DNA from: Bacteroidota bacterium
Lineage (GTDB): Bacteria; Bacteroidota; Bacteroidia; Chitinophagales; Chitinophagaceae
Direction of reading: 5' to 3'
DNA: 64,000 nt
Assembly: GCA_023416995.1 (NCBI GenBank)
Contig: JAEZGI010000025.1
Location: forward strand, 86,700 to 150,699
The position numbers were made by a program, and so were the translations under genes. The notes beneath the pieces are model-generated. The model did not search any database, had not been told where the DNA came from, and saw only the letters and a list, made by a program, of their open reading frames with translations. Below, one piece after another: positions 46,424-54,289 of the stretch (position 1 is its first letter; each line of letters opens with the position of its first letter).

Positions 46424-46978
46424 CTACCGGTTTTTTTTTGAACTGCGCCAGTTCCATGGCGGCGTTGGGTTATTCTCACTCCATATTCCTATTCTTTGAC
46501 CACGAGCCGTTATCTCGAGAGTAGCATAATCTGAATTAGTTGAGTATTGTTTGTAATGCCATGCTAGGCCAGCAGTCATTAGCTCTTTATTGAGATTCGT
46601 TCCATCTTCTGTTATAATCTCTGCAACCAGCCTTTTATACCGATCAAACTCACTGTTGTGGCTAACGGTCACATATTTACCAAAACACTTGTCTGATACG
46701 AAAGTTTTTGCCGCGCGACCAAACGGTTGTTGGTTTCTTATCTCTGGGCAGTCAACATGGGCGAACCGGATCTTTAGTGGTTTTCCTTCATACAGAATTT
46801 CGATGGTGTCTCCATCTGTAACGCCGATCACCTTGCCACTGAGGGTTTCAGGGATGCGCTCCGGTAGTGTGTTTCCGCATGACAGGGTCAGGAACGCTAT
46901 TAATAATATCCAGGTTAGTTTAGGCAAGTTTGGGTTCTTTAGGTACGTGATTCGATTGAAGTTGTTCGTAAACCGCAA
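46424..46978 (-). CDS. SNase-like (thermonuclease) lipoprotein
   Basis: Up to 184 residues. The hydrophobic segment LTWILLIAFLTLSC ends in a lipobox, so the mature enzyme is a lipoprotein on the periplasmic side. The staphylococcal-nuclease fold is clear: VIGVTDGDTIEILYEG, then the catalytic set KIRFAHVDCPEIR (Arg and Glu) and YKRLVAEI (second Arg), and LNKELMTAGLAWHYKQY. All three catalytic residues are present. ATG 46978 gives a 20-residue N-region before the hydrophobic part; a TTG at 46927 would give a compact signal peptide. Either way the start overlaps the WYL gene, implying coupled translation. A periplasmic nuclease inside this cluster could act on incoming DNA. Confidence 0.85.
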   Translation of the reverse strand: MRFTNNFNRITYLKNPNLPKLTWILLIAFLTLSCGNTLPERIPETLSGKVIGVTDGDTIEILYEGKPLKIRFAHVDCPEIRNQQPFGRAAKTFVSDKCFGKYVTVSHNSEFDRYKRLVAEIITEDGTNLNKELMTAGLAWHYKQYSTNSDYATLEITARGQRIGIWSENNPTPPWNWRSSKKNR

Positions 46979-47963
46979 CTCCGTCCTGGTATAACGTCTT
47001 TATAGCCTGTTGAAGTGTGTAAGGCTTCAAAACGCGAATTCGTGGGCCGTGTCCCAGGATTGTTGAGCGAAGTTCAAAGTTATCAACGACGAACAATTCA
47101 AGTATAATGTCGCCATTACTCTCGGTTCCAACCAGCTTCTGCGAGTTATGAATCGGCTTCGTAATAATATATGGTGCGAGACTTTGGTCAATAGACAAGC
47201 TCACCGTTTCAGGTTGTGCATCAGGAGGCAATGTTACCCCTACTACAAAATCGAAATAGGTATCAGGATCAAGTACATAATTAGTAATATAAGTCCTTGA
47301 ACTGGCCTTGAGTTTCTGGATCCGATCCAGTGCGAGTGTAGTAAGCCCTGTAAACCCTTCATGGCGACCAAGCACAAACCAACGATTCCGATACTCTTTC
47401 AATAAATAAGCATGAAAAACGAATTCAGACGCTTCTTTATTGAACGGTTGATAAATAACATTCAACGCTGTGTATTCACGAATAGCCTGGAAAATATCAT
47501 CTAACCAGTTAGTGCCGCTGGTAAGGGCAGAGTATTCAAACTGGATGATGCTTTGTCGCCTTTCAGTACTGTTAGCAAGCGTATTTTCAAGCTTACTGAT
47601 CACAGACTCTAGTTCGTGGGCCAGTTGAAATCCATTGATTTGGCGTAACACATCAAGCGCATCACGGAGATAACCAACTTCTTCCTGTTGTAGTGGCAGG
47701 TTCTTGATTGAGTAATCAGGGTTCGAATAGCGGTAACAGGTTTGCTTACCGACCTTATATTTTTCGACGGGCGCATCAAGTTCATAGATGATATGATTAA
47801 GGTCATCGTAAAGCGTCCTCTTTGAAATTCGCTCACCGCCCAGTCCCTCCACTTGATCATTCACTTCCTCATGCAGCGCGTTCATAGTCCAAACACGTTG
47901 CCGACGTCTTAAACATGCATCCAATACCTCTATGCGCCGCTGGAATGATTTGTTTAGGGGCAT
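46920..47963 (-). CDS. HTH-WYL transcriptional regulator
   Basis: About 347 residues from ATG 47963 (MPLNKSFQRR); a longer frame begins at 48020. The N-terminal 90 residues form a winged helix (RRIEVLDACLRR, ERISKRTLYDDLNHI). The middle and C-terminal part is a WYL module (ALNVIYQPFNKEASE, FHAYLLKEYRNRWFVLGRHE, LALDRIQKLK) and a WYL C-terminal extension (VVDNFELRSTILGHGPRIRV). WYL regulators such as BrxR/CapW are known to repress defence operons and respond to nucleic-acid ligands. It lies directly upstream of, and overlaps, the SNase gene, so it is well placed to control the nuclease-membrane cluster. The operator is not identifiable by eye. Confidence 0.88.
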   Translation of the reverse strand: MPLNKSFQRRIEVLDACLRRRQRVWTMNALHEEVNDQVEGLGGERISKRTLYDDLNHIIYELDAPVEKYKVGKQTCYRYSNPDYSIKNLPLQQEEVGYLRDALDVLRQINGFQLAHELESVISKLENTLANSTERRQSIIQFEYSALTSGTNWLDDIFQAIREYTALNVIYQPFNKEASEFVFHAYLLKEYRNRWFVLGRHEGFTGLTTLALDRIQKLKASSRTYITNYVLDPDTYFDFVVGVTLPPDAQPETVSLSIDQSLAPYIITKPIHNSQKLVGTESNGDIILELFVVDNFELRSTILGHGPRIRVLKPYTLQQAIKTLYQDGVAVYEQLQSNHVPKEPKLA

Positions 47964-48073
47964 GAGCGGCCAGGGGTTAAGGTTTGGTTGACAAATTAAA
48001 TATTTAGAATCTTCAATCAAATTAAATAGGTCTTTTTAATCGCATTCTGTTGAAAAAATGATTTCGATCACAA

Positions 48074-48724
48074 TCATTCTTTCTTGACATCCGCATTGTC
48101 ATCAAAATAGGACTCATCCCGATCTCGCACCTCATTCGCGGCAGCCTTTTTATAAAACCTAGCCCGGGATTCGGTATCGAGGTTCAGTGCATAGTGAACG
48201 CCGAACACCGAAGACTGCCAGGACATTTTGTGTTTTATATTTAACATACTGGCAATCTTGTTCACATCGTGATTGGCACCAAGGTAGGTGAAGGTCCAGC
48301 CGCTTTCTTCTAATTGCGAAATCATGTTTCGGATCGTTATCGCTGTAAATTCCCGGGAAGCGTTTTCTGCACCATCAGTGAATATTGTTACAAGCACCTT
48401 ATAATCCTTTTCGTTTTCAATCGCATACCGAAGGCGGTTTGATGTGTGCCCGATAGCATCATACAGCGGCGTCATTGCATCCGGATGATAATCTTCGGGT
48501 TTCAACTCATGGATAGTGTCTACCTGTTGCAGACGTATCACCTCAGTGATGCCTTTCGAGTTAAACGCGTAGAAGGCGATCCATTGTTTAAGATCAGGGT
48601 GGTCGATAGCCGCATTACGAATTCCCTGGATCACTTCGTTAAAAGCATCGATTGTAGCACTCTTAATCGACGCCATGCTACCGGATTCATCAAGGATAAT
48701 CAGGTTATAAATGTTAGTTGTCAT
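48074..48724 (-). CDS. Cytoplasmic VWA-domain protein
   Basis: A 216-residue VWA protein without signal peptide. The metal site is complete: DESGSM (12-17), the threonine loop DAMTPLYDA and the aspartate loop FTDGAEN. It looks like a minimal VWA domain, similar to the TerY type found with tellurium-resistance and other stress modules. The tail is acidic (RDRDESYFDDNADVKK). It is the first gene of the minus-strand cluster, about 110 bases upstream of the WYL start, and the long region upstream (609 bases) suggests its own promoter. VWA proteins often act as metal-dependent adaptors in complexes with AAA ATPases or kinases; none of those is adjacent except the Dna2-like protein. Confidence 0.85.
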   Translation of the reverse strand: MTTNIYNLIILDESGSMASIKSATIDAFNEVIQGIRNAAIDHPDLKQWIAFYAFNSKGITEVIRLQQVDTIHELKPEDYHPDAMTPLYDAIGHTSNRLRYAIENEKDYKVLVTIFTDGAENASREFTAITIRNMISQLEESGWTFTYLGANHDVNKIASMLNIKHKMSWQSSVFGVHYALNLDTESRARFYKKAAANEVRDRDESYFDDNADVKKE

Positions 48725-49333
48725 GGCAAATAAGCTTTTGATTTAGGCGATGCCACTCCAGAGACTCCTGGGTATCCTCGCAGTTTGCAAATTGATTTCC
48801 GCTAAAGTACCCGGGGTGTTTGCAGCCTATTTGCACGGTGGTTTACGCCTCCTTTTGCATTTTGAGATCACATCTGCTTAAACTGATTTTATCATTAAGC
48901 AAACTTGAAGGACCTGGTATTCGAACTGTCAAATCGAAGCAAGATGTCCCGTTCGCCTTCTTTGAGCATTGGCTGATTGTTCGATGGTGACCTTGCGGCC
49001 AGGTGCAGGAATTCGGAGTAAGAGGTTCATGAGCGTTTGATTTAGAGTTGCAATTAACAAGAGTCGGCATCCGTTGCGATTGTGGACTACCGCTATTAAT
49101 AATTGATAAGCTTAAAGATACTGAGCGCCATTTGTCGAACTTTACGGGAAACCGTCAATCGGCATACGAAGCCGCTGAGGTATGCAGCAGTTTTCTGAAT
49201 TTCCGAAAATTGAGGTTAACCGTAATTTGAATTGGGACCAGGGATGTACTTTTCGGAGTAAGAACTTTAAGGGACTAGCAATGGAGTTCACAGTAACCGA
49301 TAAATCATTTGAGCATCCCGCGATAAAATCACG
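48725..49333. other. Divergent intergenic region
   Basis: 609 bases between the start of the VWA/WYL cluster and the plus-strand lipoprotein gene. It must hold promoters for both sides. No ORF with protein character is seen. It contains the short hairpin at 49141 that recurs at 61486. Confidence 0.5.
49141..49158. repeat. Dispersed short palindrome, copy 1
   Basis: TTTACGGGAAACCGTCAA is found exactly again at 61486-61503. It can form the stem ACGG/CCGT around a 4-base GAAA loop, with TTT/CAA extending it imperfectly. A related palindrome (TTACGG-TTTA-CCGTAA) lies at 11435. All three are intergenic. Confidence 0.5.
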
Positions 49334-49870
49334 ATGAACTTAAAACTTCTAATAACAGCGACAAGCATTTTTACAACGCTTTGTAGTTGTGACACCTTGA
49401 TCTGGGAACAAAATTCTTCAATCGTTTACAACGGTGTACGATATTCATATTTAAGGACATTGCCGATCGCTTTTGATAAAGACACCATTTACCCGGAAGT
49501 GTGGTATTCGACTTTCAATGTTGATGGTGATAACAGACGGATAATAAGAAACATTTGTTCGAATGATACGACCACAATTGTTCTGCCGAATGCTGTAAAT
49601 AACTACACGACCATGATAGTATATGCATTGAAGGTTGACAAGAAACGATATCTATGGCTAGAGGACAACTTTGGTACCACGGTTTTGGACATTGACTCGA
49701 AAAAGAAAAGAACGGTCGCGAAGCACAAAAAACAATTGACAGAGGTTGCTCCAACTGGGGCCCCAATCGGAGTCATGAATAAACTCTCGATTCCTGAGAT
49801 GAGGCGAAGGCTTGGATTGACAAAGCGCTCAAACATCATTATTTTAGATAGTCTTGAGGTTACTCACTAA
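49334..49870 (+). CDS. Small lipoprotein of unknown function
   Basis: A 178-residue lipoprotein. The signal peptide (LLITATSIFTTLCSC) ends in a lipobox with a CSC end. The mature part starts DTLIWEQNSS and is a mixed beta fold without recognisable motifs; the C-terminal third is basic (KKKRTVAKHKKQL). I do not recognise the family. It ends 10 bases before the start of the GIY-YIG gene, so the two are probably co-transcribed. It may be an ordinary envelope lipoprotein that happens to sit in the island. Confidence 0.65.
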   Translation: MNLKLLITATSIFTTLCSCDTLIWEQNSSIVYNGVRYSYLRTLPIAFDKDTIYPEVWYSTFNVDGDNRRIIRNICSNDTTTIVLPNAVNNYTTMIVYALKVDKKRYLWLEDNFGTTVLDIDSKKKRTVAKHKKQLTEVAPTGAPIGVMNKLSIPEMRRRLGLTKRSNIIILDSLEVTH

Positions 49871-49880
49871 TTCTTATTTT

Positions 49881-50375
49881 ATGTTTCAGTCTTGCAAATC
49901 GATCGAAGAAGCTGGTTTTACTGGATTTCAAACCATTGAGCGGCTCTGGCGTGATCATTCCATTCTTCCTGATAAACCGGGTGTTTATGTAATCATTCAT
50001 CCGGAAAATGCCTCGGTGAGTTATATGCCAGAGGGTGTCGGAGGATTTTTCAAACGCAAGAACCCTAATGTAGCAGTGGAGCAACTGCAATCCCGTTGGA
50101 TCGATGACTGTGCTGTGTTGTATATCGGTCAGGCTGGCGGTAACGGCTCAAGGTCTACCATAAAAAAGCGAATCAAACAGTACCTTGATTTTGGAAAGAG
50201 TTTGCCCGTTGGCCATTACGGCGGCAGATATATCTGGCAATTGTCGCATCACCCTCAACTCATCGTTGCCTGGAAAGAAATTAAAGGCGCAGATGTCAGG
50301 CTTGAGGAGAAATTACTTTTGACGGACTTTGTAAACTATTATGGGCGACTGCCATTTGCTAATATAAACAGATGA
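49881..50375 (+). CDS. GIY-YIG-type nuclease domain protein
   Basis: A 164-residue protein from ATG 49881; the longer frame from 49854 overlaps the upstream gene. The core GIY-YIG strands are visible as KPGVYVII and CAVLYIGQAGG, followed by the expected Arg-containing helix (STIKKRIKQYLDFG) and an HYGGRYIWQL strand. The catalytic Glu is probably in RLEEKLLLTDF near the end. This layout matches stand-alone GIY-YIG proteins that cut DNA. A second GIY-YIG-type protein lies at 53550. It forms a likely pair with the upstream lipoprotein gene. Confidence 0.72.
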   Translation: MFQSCKSIEEAGFTGFQTIERLWRDHSILPDKPGVYVIIHPENASVSYMPEGVGGFFKRKNPNVAVEQLQSRWIDDCAVLYIGQAGGNGSRSTIKKRIKQYLDFGKSLPVGHYGGRYIWQLSHHPQLIVAWKEIKGADVRLEEKLLLTDFVNYYGRLPFANINR

Positions 50376-50534
50376 ACATCTGGCTTTTGCGGAGGTTTGG
50401 ACTCTTGCGTGTTACGGGTGAAGTCTATTTGAAAAAAATGGGCGCATGGCCGGCTACGTTCCCGGCTTAAATGTGCACCTTCGTTTTTGGTACTTATCCA
50501 CTTGCTTTAAAGTATGATCGCTGAAATAATTTGC

Positions 50535-51350
50535 TCAAGGAGTAGCAGTCGCTTTAGGTTCACCGATTAGTCGCGAGAACACTTCGTCAAATTCATCGGC
50601 GAACAAATCGAGCAATGGAATGATGCGGGAAAGGAACTGATCAGAAACATCAGAAATTTCCTGTTTGATCTTTTCGCTCATGACGCCCTCCATGATGTAA
50701 AGATCTTCCGGATCTACGCCCTCGCTGAAAGACTGAAGGAGCAGTTCGAAGTTGAGATTTGAGATCATCTCATGAGAAAACTTGCCGTTATGTAGAATTT
50801 CATTTCTCGATTTTTTCAATGCTTTTGTTTTAGCATTGATGAGAATTTTATCATATAAAAAGTCTGCGACATTCAGCAGGGTGAGATAAAGGGTATTGTC
50901 GCGTTTGACCCGGTCGTGCACGAACACTTCGTTCACAAGATTTTGCTGTGGCAATCGAAGGCGGTAGATATGATTGGCCAGGGAGAACAATTTTTCCGCA
51001 ATCGTATTGATGCGGATGATCCAATTTTTGTATGAGAAAGTAAGAATTTCATCAGTTGAGAATTCATCATTTGCAAGCGCAAAATCCTGCGAATGCTGTA
51101 CCTGTGCGTGGATAAGAAGAATTTCCTTAAAGGTATCTGCAAAGTGGCAATACATCTCCAGTGCTCCAAAAAGATAGTCGTGAGCTTCTCGAAATTGTTC
51201 AGCCGGTTTTCCAGGAAAGTTATAACCCTCTCCTGTGTGCGGATCGATATAATGTGTTCCCGAGAAATGCTGGTAACCAGAAGTTACAAGGTCGTGAAGC
51301 CGATGATTATATAACTTGTTAGAAGCGAATTTTGTTCCAGGCATGCGCAT
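50535..51350 (-). CDS. HEPN-domain protein (Cthe_2314-like)
   Basis: A 271-residue, almost entirely helical protein. The HEPN R-x4-H signature is visible as KKSRNEILHNGKFSHE near residue 182, preceded by a long helix pair (VADFLYDKILINAKT). Family resemblance to Cthe_2314-type HEPN proteins is from memory. HEPN proteins act as RNases or as toxin components, usually with a nucleotidyltransferase or other partner; no such partner adjoins it here. Start ATG 51350 or 51344. It converges with the GIY-YIG gene 160 bases away and could be a single-gene abortive-infection protein. Confidence 0.62.
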   Translation of the reverse strand: MRMPGTKFASNKLYNHRLHDLVTSGYQHFSGTHYIDPHTGEGYNFPGKPAEQFREAHDYLFGALEMYCHFADTFKEILLIHAQVQHSQDFALANDEFSTDEILTFSYKNWIIRINTIAEKLFSLANHIYRLRLPQQNLVNEVFVHDRVKRDNTLYLTLLNVADFLYDKILINAKTKALKKSRNEILHNGKFSHEMISNLNFELLLQSFSEGVDPEDLYIMEGVMSEKIKQEISDVSDQFLSRIIPLLDLFADEFDEVFSRLIGEPKATATP

Positions 51351-51656
51351 AATTCAGGTTTTTATGGGTTTGTGTATGCAGCGATGTTTCTTACTGCAGT
51401 TGTTCCTTACAAAAGTCAGACACAACTGTGAAGTCTATTTGCACACAGGCGGGCTATGAAAGTAATAAGTTTGTGAGATGTTGTCGGTGGCTATTGAAAG
51501 TTCTTGATTTGGCTCAAGAATACTATGAATGAGGATTTTTAATTAGATAGGAGCCTAAATTGCTGCTTGTTGATTTCCAGCTAATCTTATTACTGGCTAG
51601 GGTCCTTCATGTAACTAATAATACCCCTTAATAATCTCTACTAATAAAAATTATTA
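51351..51656. other. Divergent intergenic region
   Basis: 306 bases between the HEPN gene and the DUF4468 gene, which are divergent. It holds their promoters. I see no ORF or hairpin of note. Confidence 0.4.
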
Positions 51657-52292
51657 ATGAAACTTCCTGCTCTATTATTACTACTAATATTGAACTCAAC
51701 CGGTATCTTGGCTCAAAAGAATCAGGTCCCCGCAAAATACCGGTATCCTATTGATCAATCGACGCAGAAAATAACCTTCACAAGTACGCTACAGGCGCAG
51801 GCGCCAAAAGGAAAAATCTATAAACGCTTGCAGCAATTCCTGGCTTTACAAAATTTTGATAGAGTTACAGAAGTGAAAACGAAGACTGGCGGATATTATA
51901 GAGGACAGATAGTTGATAAAGCCATTCTTTATCAAGATGAAGAAGATGGCAAAATGTTTTGTAATGGGTTTGCAGACTTCGTCTACAGAAATAAAAAATA
52001 TTTTGTACTCACATTCAACCTGAAGCTATACTTCCAGGATAACGAGTGTCGCTACGTATTATCGGATTTTGAGGTGAAGGAATTCATTCACCTCGGAAAA
52101 TCAAAACATTCGGTAGCCGCACCTTACGGGCCGTCGGCAGGAGGCTCAAAAATGAGTGGAGGCGATATAAGAACTTATTCGCTTGAATCGTTTACAAGGT
52201 TTAGTGATTATGAGGATAGCGACCCAATACTTCGCAAAAAAATAGAAGAGATTGGGAACTCTTTACGCCTTGCACTGGATGGAAACTTGTAA
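51657..52292 (+). CDS. DUF4468-type exported protein
   Basis: A 211-residue protein with a clear signal peptide (LPALLLLLILNSTGILAQ). The mature part has the DUF4468 pattern: QKITFTSTLQAQAPKGKIYK, a helix (LQQFLALQNFD), then a strand pair ending YYRGQIVDKAIL and VLTFNLKLYFQDNECRYVL. This family is common in Bacteroidota and its function is not known to me. Nothing links it to the nuclease genes around it, so it may be a native envelope protein in the island. Confidence 0.75.
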   Translation: MKLPALLLLLILNSTGILAQKNQVPAKYRYPIDQSTQKITFTSTLQAQAPKGKIYKRLQQFLALQNFDRVTEVKTKTGGYYRGQIVDKAILYQDEEDGKMFCNGFADFVYRNKKYFVLTFNLKLYFQDNECRYVLSDFEVKEFIHLGKSKHSVAAPYGPSAGGSKMSGGDIRTYSLESFTRFSDYEDSDPILRKKIEEIGNSLRLALDGNL

Positions 52293-52502
52293 GTCTCTGA
52301 TCAATGTAGACAACCTACCTTCTAAGGCGGAATCTATGAGGTGAATGAGCGCGCGTCTCTGTGAAGGATGGGAAAACCGTTTCAGATCGACGTTAAGGAC
52401 TGGTTTACGGAAATATTTTGCAGTCCAATAGGTTCATATGCGAAATTGTGGTCGCGACATCTGGCAACTGTACACTTATAATAGTTGTTCTAAAACGAGA
52501 AA

Positions 52503-53216
52503 ATGCCATTAAAAGAAGTAGAGTTACATCCCTTTCTCAAAATCGGAGAATCGATTACTGCAAGCAGAATGATTGTCGGAACATTCCCAGTTTATTCTAT
52601 CACACGTCCTCGAAACAGTTTAAAGGCCCAAGTTAGCAGAGATAATGGTAACCTGCAATTCTTCTATGGGAGCAGTGCAAACCAGTTTTGGTCATGGTAT
52701 CAACGGTTTATTGATAATACGGTAAACAGGAAGTGTAATAAATCAATCCTTGCAAGTCTAAAAAACCATGGGATCGCAATTTCCGACGTAATTGTGAAGT
52801 GCGAAAGAAAGGAGTCCTCCTTTCGAGATAGTGATTTACGTGCTAAAGATTGGAATATGCGTCTTGCCAATGTTATTGAGAACCAAATTGATAAGATACT
52901 TTGCACTTCAAAATCCCAGTGTGGAGCTATGGGTTGGTTGCGAGATCGAATTCTAATACCCAGTGGGTTCCAGTTGTGCCCCGGAGAATCAAGTCAAATG
53001 CACAAACAGATTCTCGAATCTATTCAACACAGCAATCATCACGTAAAACCGATTGCTCAGACCCTTATTAAGAATAACAAAATGATAACCATCATTTCTT
53101 TACCCTCCCCCGGAAGTCCGTATCGAAGACTTGTTGATTTCGGATACAATGCGCAGATGCATCATAGCGAAACATATCTGGACAATTACTTACGTCAGGT
53201 TTTCCAGTGGTTTTAA
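52503..53216 (+). CDS. Uracil-DNA glycosylase-superfamily protein
   Basis: A 237-residue protein with the UDG-fold hallmarks: MIVGTFPVYSITRP (the G-x-x-P loop) near residue 24 and FYGSSANQFWSWYQRF near 54, which resemble mismatch-specific T/U glycosylases. The later VIVKCERKESS and ILCTSKSQCGAMG segments fit the core strands; ISLPSPGSPYRR near 200 is a good candidate for the DNA-intercalation/catalytic His-or-Ser loop. The expected catalytic Asp is not obvious. Such proteins remove uracil or mismatched thymine. In this setting it could counter deaminated phage DNA or act in repair. Function is inferred. Confidence 0.62.
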   Translation: MPLKEVELHPFLKIGESITASRMIVGTFPVYSITRPRNSLKAQVSRDNGNLQFFYGSSANQFWSWYQRFIDNTVNRKCNKSILASLKNHGIAISDVIVKCERKESSFRDSDLRAKDWNMRLANVIENQIDKILCTSKSQCGAMGWLRDRILIPSGFQLCPGESSQMHKQILESIQHSNHHVKPIAQTLIKNNKMITIISLPSPGSPYRRLVDFGYNAQMHHSETYLDNYLRQVFQWF

Positions 53217-53549
53217 TCACCGCAAGACAACGTGCATATTTAAAATACTTACCTGAATCACTATCTTATGATATAACAACCAAGCCACATTCACATCATT
53301 AGTGACTGGGTTTTAAATCCACAGATGATGACGTTTCCGACTATGGCGATTTTTTCAAAACACTTTCGTGTAACTCTATTGATGTGCAGCGGCAGGCCAA
53401 AAAAGGAATATCAACCATCCCAAAAAAAATCAGCTAACAACGTGCATAGCTATGTCCTTAGACTTGGTTAGCTGTCAACCTTGTTGATTAAAGCGAATCA
53501 AACAGTCTTTGCATTGCCGTTTACACAAATTAGCGTGCACAAACATCAT
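53217..53549. other. Convergent intergenic with a long-loop inverted repeat
   Basis: 333 bases between the glycosylase-like gene and the second GIY-YIG gene, which converge. At 53431-53474 CAGCTAAC and GTTAGCTG form a perfect 8-bp inverted repeat with a 28-base loop. The 10-mer CAACGTGCAT occurs at 53231 and again inside this loop. No gene is seen. Confidence 0.45.
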
Positions 53550-54122
53550 TCAATGCATAGCCCCCTCCCTACCTAAAATCGGTTTCATATTCTGATGCAT
53601 CATCGTCTCTATTTGAATTTGAATATGAAGAGGAGCAGTAGTTGGAAAGATTGTATAATGCAAGCTTAGATCTAGACCGAGCGGCTTAGCCCACTTTAAA
53701 AGATGTAGAGCAAATGTAGATGAGCTGCCAAATCCGCAATGTTGCTTTAGCCGTTCGCGGAAATTCTTTTGAGATTTGCCGAGATACAATATAGAGCGGC
53801 TCGGAAGGTCAATGGTTGAATTGATCTTAGGTAGCGAATATTTAGTTTTACCACCTGATTTGAGCTCCCGAATCCTTTCAACGATTGGGTCTATTTTGTT
53901 TGTATCGACCAGCTGAAAATAATATAACACTGCAGTATTTCTCAAGACACCAGAATTCTCTACTTCCAGCAATACCATTTTAAACCATTCAGGCGATATT
54001 TCCGCACATCTAACGGGGATGGTGTTCCATTTTTCATACTTAATCTGTTCAAGCAATGCGACTTCATCCCTAAGTTTCGAAATGTGCTTTTGTAAATATT
54101 CCTGAAATTGTTCTTCAATCAT
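53550..54122 (-). CDS. GIY-YIG-type nuclease domain protein
   Basis: About 190 residues from ATG 54122 (MIEEQFQEYL); ATG 54134 is an alternative. A helical N-terminus precedes a GIY-YIG-like module: the first strand is VLYYFQLV near residue 80, the second SILYLGKSQKNF near 125, followed by RERLKQHCGFG and a late QIETMMHQNMKP that supplies the Glu. The first motif departs from canonical GIY. Alternative reading: a GIY-YIG-derived non-nuclease. Its start faces the start of the SH3/MBL gene at 54290. Confidence 0.6.
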   Translation of the reverse strand: MIEEQFQEYLQKHISKLRDEVALLEQIKYEKWNTIPVRCAEISPEWFKMVLLEVENSGVLRNTAVLYYFQLVDTNKIDPIVERIRELKSGGKTKYSLPKINSTIDLPSRSILYLGKSQKNFRERLKQHCGFGSSSTFALHLLKWAKPLGLDLSLHYTIFPTTAPLHIQIQIETMMHQNMKPILGREGAMH

Positions 54123-54289
54123 AAAGACGCCCAATATTAATAAACGGGAAAATTAAACAAACGTGGTGAATGAAGCATATTCGGCTTAAACTATGAAATA
54201 ATTCGCTATCTCCATCATCTCCCCCTGCACAGCATACTGCCTCAGCTTGTTCACCACTTCATCTGCAGTTAATCCCTAAATCTCCACAC

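Noticed and set aside
39146..48724. Zorya-like system (membrane pair next to a nuclease-helicase)
   Set aside because: The two membrane proteins lack MotAB-type features (the ZorA channel helix pattern, the ZorB peptidoglycan-binding domain), and there is no ZorC/ZorD/ZorE-type gene. Only the general layout is similar.
48074..48724. TerY-P triad of the tellurium-resistance type
   Set aside because: The VWA protein is TerY-like, but the required PP2C phosphatase and kinase partners are absent from the neighbourhood.
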